A DNA stretch of 64,000 nt from Sphingomonas sanxanigenens DSM 19645 = NX02. Lineage in GTDB: Bacteria > Pseudomonadota > Alphaproteobacteria > Sphingomonadales > Sphingomonadaceae. Below, in pieces: positions 58,776 through 64,000 of this stretch (position 1 is the first letter of the stretch; every line of letters starts with the position of its first letter). The notes beneath the pieces are model-generated. The model had not been told where the DNA came from. It made no database searches and was given only the letters and a program-made list of their open reading frames with translations. The position numbers were made by a program, and so were the translations under genes. The stretch spans positions 1,178,001-1,242,000 of the forward strand of contig NZ_CP006644.1 in assembly GCF_000512205.2 (NCBI RefSeq), in the 5' to 3' direction.

Positions 58776-60743
58776 ATGATCTGGACGGCGCAGCATGGGC
58801 GCTTCCGATTGGGTCCGATGGCGGTGGCAGGATTGCTGGCATCGGTCGCCCCGCCGGCCGGTGCGTCCTCGGAAGCTGTCCAATGGCGTGACCTCAACCG
58901 GAACGGCCTGCTCGATCGCTACGAGGACGCGCGTCTGTCGGTCGAGGAGCGTGTCGATGACCTGATCGCACGGATGACGATCGAGGAGAAAGTCGGCCTG
59001 ATGGTTCATGCGAGCTTGCGGGCGGAAGGCTCGGCGATCGGCGTATCGTCGACCGGTTATGACATGCCGCGCGTGCGGGCTATGATCGAAGACGGCAAGA
59101 TCAACAGCTTCATCACGCGCCTGGTGGTGGCGCCTGCGGCGTTCGCCCATCAGAACAATATGGTGCAGAAACTGGCCGAGGGCACGCGCCTCGGCATTCC
59201 GGTCACGATCAGCACCGACCCGCGTCACCATTTCCAGGCGACATTGGGTGCCAGCACGACCGGAGGCAGCTTCACACTTTGGCCGGACACATTGGGGTTC
59301 GCAGCGCTCGGGGACGCCAATCTCGTCCGTCGCTTCGGCGACATCGCGCGACAGGAGTATCGCGCGGTCGGCATCCATATGGCGCTGTCTCCGCAGGCCG
59401 ACGTTGGCAGCGAACCACGCTGGTCGCGCTTTTCAGCCACGTTCGGTTCCGATTCCGAGACCATCTCCCGTCTTGCGGGTGCCTATGTCGAAGGATTCCA
59501 AGGGGGCACGTCCGGTGTCAGGCTCGACGGCGTCGCGACGGTCGTGAAGCATTGGGTCGGCTATGGCGCCGAGCCGGAAGGATTTGACGGTCACAATCAT
59601 TATGGCCGCAACGTCACCCTGAGCGACGCGTCCTTCGCCGACCATGTCCGCGCGTTCGATGGCCCGCTTGCCGCCAGGAGCGAGGGCGTCATGCCGACCT
59701 ATGTTGCTCTGCATGACGTCAGGATAGCCGGAAAGCCGGTCGAACCGGTCGGTGCCGGTTTCAACAAGCAGCTCTTGTCCGGTCTTCTCCGCGGACAAAA
59801 AGCCTATCGGGGTATCGTCGTATCGGACTGGTCGATCACGCGCGACTGCCCGGATGACTGCGTGGCGCCAAGCGCGAAACATCCGCAAATGCCAGCGACC
59901 ATCGGCATGCCCTGGGGCGTCGAGAAACTGACCGTTACCCAACGCTTCGCAAAGGGCATCGATGCCGGTATCGACCAATTCGGGGGCGTGGACGAGGCCG
60001 TACCCATCCTCGCGGCGGTGCGCAGCGGCGTGATTACGGAGGCGCGCATCGACGAATCGGCGCGACGCATCTTGTCGCTGAAGTTTCGCCTCGGGCTGTT
60101 CGACACACCCTATGTCGACGAGCAGGCTGCTGGAAAACTCGTGGGCAATTCCGAATGGCAGCACGAAGCAGATATGGCGCAGCGGCAAAGCCAGATCCTG
60201 CTGCGCAACGTAGACGGACTGATACCGTTGCGGCACCAGACGAAAATCTGGCTCTACGGCGTCGATGCGCGCGGTGCACAGGCGGCGGGCTACACGGTCG
60301 TGAACGATCCAGCGGACGCCGAAATCGCACTGGTACGTACTGCCGCACCCTATGAAAAGCTGCACCCCTATCATTTTTTCGGCTCGCGGCAGCATGAGGG
60401 GCGGCTGGACTTTCGCGCCGGAGATCCGTCGGTGGCCGCGGTTAAGCAGGCGGCCTCCCACGTTCCCGTAATTCTGGCGGTGGAGATGGATCGACCGGCC
60501 GTGCTGACGGATCTCCTGCCATATACCAGGGCTATTCTCGTCAATTTCGGCACCAGCGATGCGGCGCTGTTCGACATCATATCGGGCCGGAGCGGGGTCT
60601 GCGGGCGCCTGCCATTCTCTCTTCCAGAATCCATGTCCGCGGTCGAGCGGCAGCGATCCGACATCTCGGATGATGAACGGGCGCTCATGCGGAGAGGCGA
60701 GGGGCTTTGTTTGAAAGCGCGCAGTGGGCATGTCAGCGAATGA
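58776..60743 (+). CDS. Secreted GH3 glycoside hydrolase (beta-glucosidase/xylosidase branch)
   Basis: A 655-residue family 3 glycosidase with a signal peptide (RLGPMAVAGLLASVAPPAG) and an N-terminal WRDLNRNGLLDRYED segment. The (alpha/beta)8 domain has the substrate-binding KHWVGYG and the nucleophile in IVVSDWSI. A second alpha/beta sandwich domain follows. It should remove a beta-glycosyl unit outside the cytoplasm. The ATG at 58776 is preceded by GGGGGAGAG. A LacI-type operator lies 31 nt upstream. Substrate not predictable. Confidence 0.9.
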   Translation: MIWTAQHGRFRLGPMAVAGLLASVAPPAGASSEAVQWRDLNRNGLLDRYEDARLSVEERVDDLIARMTIEEKVGLMVHASLRAEGSAIGVSSTGYDMPRVRAMIEDGKINSFITRLVVAPAAFAHQNNMVQKLAEGTRLGIPVTISTDPRHHFQATLGASTTGGSFTLWPDTLGFAALGDANLVRRFGDIARQEYRAVGIHMALSPQADVGSEPRWSRFSATFGSDSETISRLAGAYVEGFQGGTSGVRLDGVATVVKHWVGYGAEPEGFDGHNHYGRNVTLSDASFADHVRAFDGPLAARSEGVMPTYVALHDVRIAGKPVEPVGAGFNKQLLSGLLRGQKAYRGIVVSDWSITRDCPDDCVAPSAKHPQMPATIGMPWGVEKLTVTQRFAKGIDAGIDQFGGVDEAVPILAAVRSGVITEARIDESARRILSLKFRLGLFDTPYVDEQAAGKLVGNSEWQHEADMAQRQSQILLRNVDGLIPLRHQTKIWLYGVDARGAQAAGYTVVNDPADAEIALVRTAAPYEKLHPYHFFGSRQHEGRLDFRAGDPSVAAVKQAASHVPVILAVEMDRPAVLTDLLPYTRAILVNFGTSDAALFDIISGRSGVCGRLPFSLPESMSAVERQRSDISDDERALMRRGEGLCLKARSGHVSE

Positions 60744-61252
60744 CCTGAGTTCGAAACGACCTGCGATGGCGCAGAATTGTTTGCATCGCGCACGGGGGCA
60801 ACGACAAGCAGATGTGTGCGAAGGCCACAAGCGGCAGCTGTCTCTGCAAATTACCGCTACATTGTCCCCGCAAAGGTGCGCCGGGGATTTCGGTACGTCC
60901 GAACGGCAAACCGCATTTCGGCAGAGCATTGGCGCCTCCTGGCGTCATGGGGAAGGCGTTTGTCATGGGCTGCCACAACGCACGACACTTGTGGCCGCCT
61001 CTTTATAGGTCGGACCGGAAAAGGGCGCTGGCTTGGGTCTGCGGGGCCGGCTCCGGCCGATAGCGCCGCTCAATTCGGCGCTCCTGTCCCCTGCCTGGTG
61101 GGAGACTGCCCTTCCACTGCGCTGGTCCGTCACGGTCCGACTGCCGTCGTGACGCTGCCGACGGGGAAGATCTTTGCCGGGGCTTTCACCGCCGATGCGG
61201 GTTTGCGAAGGTTTGGCCAGATCCCGTCTCGGTCAGCAAGGATCGATGAAGC
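60744..61252. other. Intergenic region with LacI-type operator D
   Basis: About 510 nt between GH3 and the next sulfatase. Apart from operator D, no gene was recognised; a 159-codon frame at 60777 has poor composition and no family signature. Confidence 0.55.
60849..60862 (-). promoter_or_regulatory. LacI-type operator D
   Basis: Reads ATGTAGCGGTAATT on the minus strand. It lies about 390 nt upstream of the sulfatase at 61253 and shares ATGTAGCGGTA with operator B. Confidence 0.65.
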
Positions 61253-62731
61253 ATGACTGATGGAAAGCGGAGGTGCCGCTTTTGCGTTCAGGCGGGGGTG
61301 ATGGCGCTAATGCTAACGCCCTGTGCGCTGCCGCAGCCTGCCGTGGCCAAGGCCGAAGCGCCATCGCGGCCGCAGCGGCAACCCATGAATGTCCTTTTCC
61401 TCATCGCGGACGATCTGAACACGCGGACGAGTGCGACAGGGTTCAAGGATGTGCGCACACCCAATCTTGACCGGCTTGCGCGGCGATCGGTCAACTTTGC
61501 CAACGCTTACGCACAATATCCCTGGTGCGGACCGAGCCGCGCTTCGTTTTTGACGGGACGGCGGCCTGACACGACGCGGGTGTGGGATTTAAAGACCAAG
61601 TTCCGAGACATCATGCCGGACGTCGTGACCCTGCCGGAGTATTTTCGCCGGAACGGCTATTTCGCTGGGCGAGTCGGCAAGATTTTCCATCAGGGCGTCC
61701 CCGGAGACATCGGCACCAGCGGCCCCGATGACAAGCGATCGTGGGATCAGGTGGTCAATCCGGCGGGCCGCGACAAGATCAACGAACGGGACGGCCGGAT
61801 GACTATCCTCAATCCTCACCCTTCAGGAAGATTGGGAAGCGCGCTCGCTTTCCTGGCGGATGAAGGCGCGGACGAGGAGCAGACCGACGGAAAGGTCGCG
61901 TCCGAAACCATTGCCATGCTCAAGCAGCATCGGGACAAGCCATTCTTCATCGCCGCCGGCTTCTATCGCCCCCATGTTCCGGAAGTTGCCCCCAAGAAAT
62001 ATTTCGACATGTATCCTTTGGCCAAGATTGACTATCGGCCCGAGGATCGGGCTCATTTGGCCCGGGTGCTGCCTGCTTCATACGGGCTTGTCGGATTTCA
62101 GAACATGAACCTGACGGCCGATCAACAGCGCAGCTTCGTGCGCGCATATTATGCCGCCACCTCCTTCATGGACGCACAGGTCGGGCGCGTGCTCGATGCG
62201 TTGAAGCCGCTTGGGCTGGATCGAAACACCATCATCGTCTTCACCAGCGATCATGGCTTCCTGCTTGGCGAGCACGGCCAGTGGGAAAAGCAGATGCTGT
62301 TCGAGGGATCGGTCCACGTGCCGCTCATCATCAACATGCCCGGTGCGAAAGGAAACCGGCGCATTTCGAGGAAGATGGTCGAACTGGTGGACCTTTATCC
62401 AACCCTGGCGGACGTTGCCGGGCTGCCAAAGCCGGAAGGGCTCGAAGGCCGCAGCCTGAAACCCCTCCTGCAAAAACCCGCGTCGGAAGCATGGGGGCAT
62501 CCAGCGTTCAGCCAGGTGCAGGGCGGTCGAAGCGTTCGCGTCGATCGCTGGCGTTACACTGAGTGGGAGCAGGGCAATCTTGGTGCGGAACTCTACGATG
62601 AGGATCGGGATCCTCGAGAAGCGTCCAATCTCGCGTCTGATCCGCGCTATGCGGGCGTTGTCGCCCGATTGAAGGCGCTTTTGCCTGCGGCGTCGTCCGG
62701 TCCACGCTACGGCGTCGGCGGCGCGGAATGA
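61253..62731 (+). CDS. Secreted type I sulfatase (iduronate-2-sulfatase-like)
   Basis: A 492-residue sulfatase. A signal sequence lies in residues about 8-33 (VMALMLTPCALPQPAVA); the region resembles a lipoprotein or Sec signal. The formylglycine motif is CGPSR at C92, after LIADDLNTRT with the metal Asp pair. The KIFHQGVP and TSDHGFLLGEHGQWEK segments match the IDS-like subgroup. It is preceded by an intergenic region containing operator D. It overlaps the next frame start, which begins an IS30 remnant. Substrate unknown. Confidence 0.91.
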   Translation: MTDGKRRCRFCVQAGVMALMLTPCALPQPAVAKAEAPSRPQRQPMNVLFLIADDLNTRTSATGFKDVRTPNLDRLARRSVNFANAYAQYPWCGPSRASFLTGRRPDTTRVWDLKTKFRDIMPDVVTLPEYFRRNGYFAGRVGKIFHQGVPGDIGTSGPDDKRSWDQVVNPAGRDKINERDGRMTILNPHPSGRLGSALAFLADEGADEEQTDGKVASETIAMLKQHRDKPFFIAAGFYRPHVPEVAPKKYFDMYPLAKIDYRPEDRAHLARVLPASYGLVGFQNMNLTADQQRSFVRAYYAATSFMDAQVGRVLDALKPLGLDRNTIIVFTSDHGFLLGEHGQWEKQMLFEGSVHVPLIINMPGAKGNRRISRKMVELVDLYPTLADVAGLPKPEGLEGRSLKPLLQKPASEAWGHPAFSQVQGGRSVRVDRWRYTEWEQGNLGAELYDEDRDPREASNLASDPRYAGVVARLKALLPAASSGPRYGVGGAE

Positions 62732-62820
62732 TGCCCGACGTCATGGCGGAGCTTGAGCGATCGGGCCGTGAACCTGTAAAGGTGCGGGACTTTCCGAGCT
62801 GCACCCGGTTCCGCGGACAT

Positions 62821-63010
62821 CAGGTTAGGCTGCTACGCCAATACTTCCCCAAAGGAATCGATTTCAGCCGAAAATTGACAGATGAACTTGAAGCAGTGGC
62901 CCACACCGTGAACGCGCGACCGCGAAAGGCGCTCGGATTGAGGGGTTCCGGAGAAGCGCTCGACCAGTTCCTTGCCGAGATGCATGAAGCAGGTGTTGCG
63001 GCAAATGGTT
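62821..63010 (+). pseudogene. IS30-family transposase remnant
   Basis: The frame includes RLLRQYFPKGIDFSRKL and ELEAVAHTVNARPRKALGL, the C-terminal part of IS30-type transposases, but no catalytic domain. It is a fragment of about 60 residues, out of the context of a full element. It marks the right edge of the sulfatase island. Confidence 0.7.
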
Positions 63011-63076
63011 CAATTATCCGGCAGGACGGTCCCGTTGGTTTGAAGACATATGCCGGTTTGTTGCGGCACTTGAGCG

Positions 63077-63955
63077 TTAACCCTCCAGTTCGGTGCGATG
63101 CCGCGCGGCGAGCGCGGCGAGCCAGCCGGCAAACGCCGCGACGTGCGGAAAATGGCGCGTCTCCTCATGCGTCACCAGCCAGAAGCTTCGGCGGATACGG
63201 ATATCTGGAATGACGCGTGCCAGCTTGCGATCCGCATCGCCGATGAAGCAGGGGAGCACGGCGATGCCTGCGCCCGCCGTGGTCATGCGGTACTGAGCAT
63301 TAATGCTGGACGAGCGGAGCTGCGGCTCGGGAGCGCCGGGGATCTCGTCGAGATAGCGCAGCTCGGGCGCATAGATGATGTCGGGGACGTAGCCGATCAG
63401 ACGATGCTCGCGGAGCTGATCGGGCGTGACGACCGGTTTGTGCGCAGCGAGATAGGCGCGCGACGCGTAGAGGCGCAGGCCGTAGTCGGCGAGCTTCCGC
63501 GTGAGCAGCGGGCCACGGCGGGGCCGGGCGAGCAGCACCGCGACATCGGTCTCGCGCCGTGTCGGATTGAGGAAGCCGCTGGTGGCGACAAGATCGACGG
63601 CAAGTCCCGGATGCGCCTCCGCGAGTTCGCCCAGATGCCGGCTGACGAACCAGGTGCCAAAGCCCTCGGATACGCTCGCGCGAATCGTACCGCGCACCGG
63701 GCCGCCTGCGTCGCGGCTGCCGATCGCGGCGGCGGCACGCTCCATCGCCCGCGCCTGAGTCAGCAGGCGTTCTCCGGCGGGGGTAAGCGACTGGCCGTCA
63801 GGGCCTTGCTCGAACAGCCGTTCGCCGAGCGATCGTTCGAGGCGGCGCAGGCGACGGCCCGCGGTGGTCGCATCGATTTCCAGCGCGTGCGCGGCCTTGG
63901 TGAGTTGGCCGGTGCGTGCGATCGCAAGGAAGATCGGCAGGTCGCTCCAGTCCAT
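63077..63955 (-). CDS. LysR-family transcriptional regulator
   Basis: A 292-residue LysR-type regulator from ATG 63955. The N-terminal helix-turn-helix starts at DLPIFLAIARTGQLTKAAHA with recognition helix residues ATTAGRRLRRLERSL. The effector domain has the usual GFGTWFVSRHLGEL segment. A longer start at 63985 would add ten residues. Its target promoter is beyond the right edge of the window. Confidence 0.92.
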   Translation of the reverse strand: MDWSDLPIFLAIARTGQLTKAAHALEIDATTAGRRLRRLERSLGERLFEQGPDGQSLTPAGERLLTQARAMERAAAAIGSRDAGGPVRGTIRASVSEGFGTWFVSRHLGELAEAHPGLAVDLVATSGFLNPTRRETDVAVLLARPRRGPLLTRKLADYGLRLYASRAYLAAHKPVVTPDQLREHRLIGYVPDIIYAPELRYLDEIPGAPEPQLRSSSINAQYRMTTAGAGIAVLPCFIGDADRKLARVIPDIRIRRSFWLVTHEETRHFPHVAAFAGWLAALAARHRTELEG

Positions 63956-64000
63956 CACCTGCAAATATGCAGACTCGACCTGCATGTCGATGGGTTGCCG

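Noticed and set aside
60777-61256. 159-codon plus-strand frame before the last sulfatase
   Set aside because: No ribosome-binding site or family signature, and it contains the LacI-type operator; more likely noncoding.

Overview
The window reads as a chromosomal segment of a sphingomonad-type alphaproteobacterium. This is inferred from the high-GC coding bias, the TonB-receptor and MFS catabolic architecture, and a rhodopsin/blh/crtI light cluster next to a LOV-HTH regulator. No species can be named from the sequence alone.

Layout. 1-2.05 kb: the 3' part of a GGDEF-EAL protein and a tRNA-Arg(CCG). 2.5-9.5 kb: a large winged-helix/ATPase regulator divergent from a five-gene redox operon (HbpS-like protein, zinc alcohol dehydrogenase, DJ-1-like protein, ABM monooxygenase, aldehyde dehydrogenase). 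10-12.3 kb: two divergent fasciclin genes and a renalase-like flavoprotein. 12.3-16.5 kb: a minus-strand photobiology block: LOV-HTH regulator, proton-pumping rhodopsin, Brp/Blh carotene dioxygenase, phytoene desaturase. 16.8-23.1 kb: small regulator/oxidoreductase units (a TetR with two tandem palindromic operators, DJ-1, NTF2-like, NmrA, alpha/beta hydrolase, LysR) with decayed gene pieces between them. 23.8-27.2 kb: an 1124-residue calcium-binding RTX protein closed by a 20-bp perfect hairpin. 27.5-32.5 kb: a secreted amidohydrolase, a GNAT protein, an outer-membrane porin and a LysR.

33-41.6 kb is a mobile-element pile-up. An IS630 splits an alpha/beta hydrolase gene. Further right is a nested stack: IS66 inside an IS3-family element, inside an IS5-family element, which itself lies in a second IS3-family orfA. 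Target duplications or rejoining reading frames identify the layers. An IS481 element follows.

41.6-62.7 kb is the most unusual part: a catabolic island bounded by these elements and an IS30 remnant. A divergent promoter region at 49.1-49.4 kb separates a minus-strand operon (MFS transporter, three sulfatases, formylglycine-generating enzyme) from a plus-strand series (TonB receptor, GH3 glycosidase, gentisate 1,2-dioxygenase, fumarylpyruvate hydrolase, maleylpyruvate isomerase). Beyond these lie a LacI-family regulator, two more sulfatases and a second GH3. Four copies of a near-palindromic motif (consensus ATGTAGCGSTAMAT) sit upstream of the outward-facing transcription units and look like one LacI regulon. 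The combination implies uptake, desulfation and deglycosylation of a compound whose aromatic part ends at gentisate and is opened to pyruvate and fumarate. The window ends with a LysR regulator.
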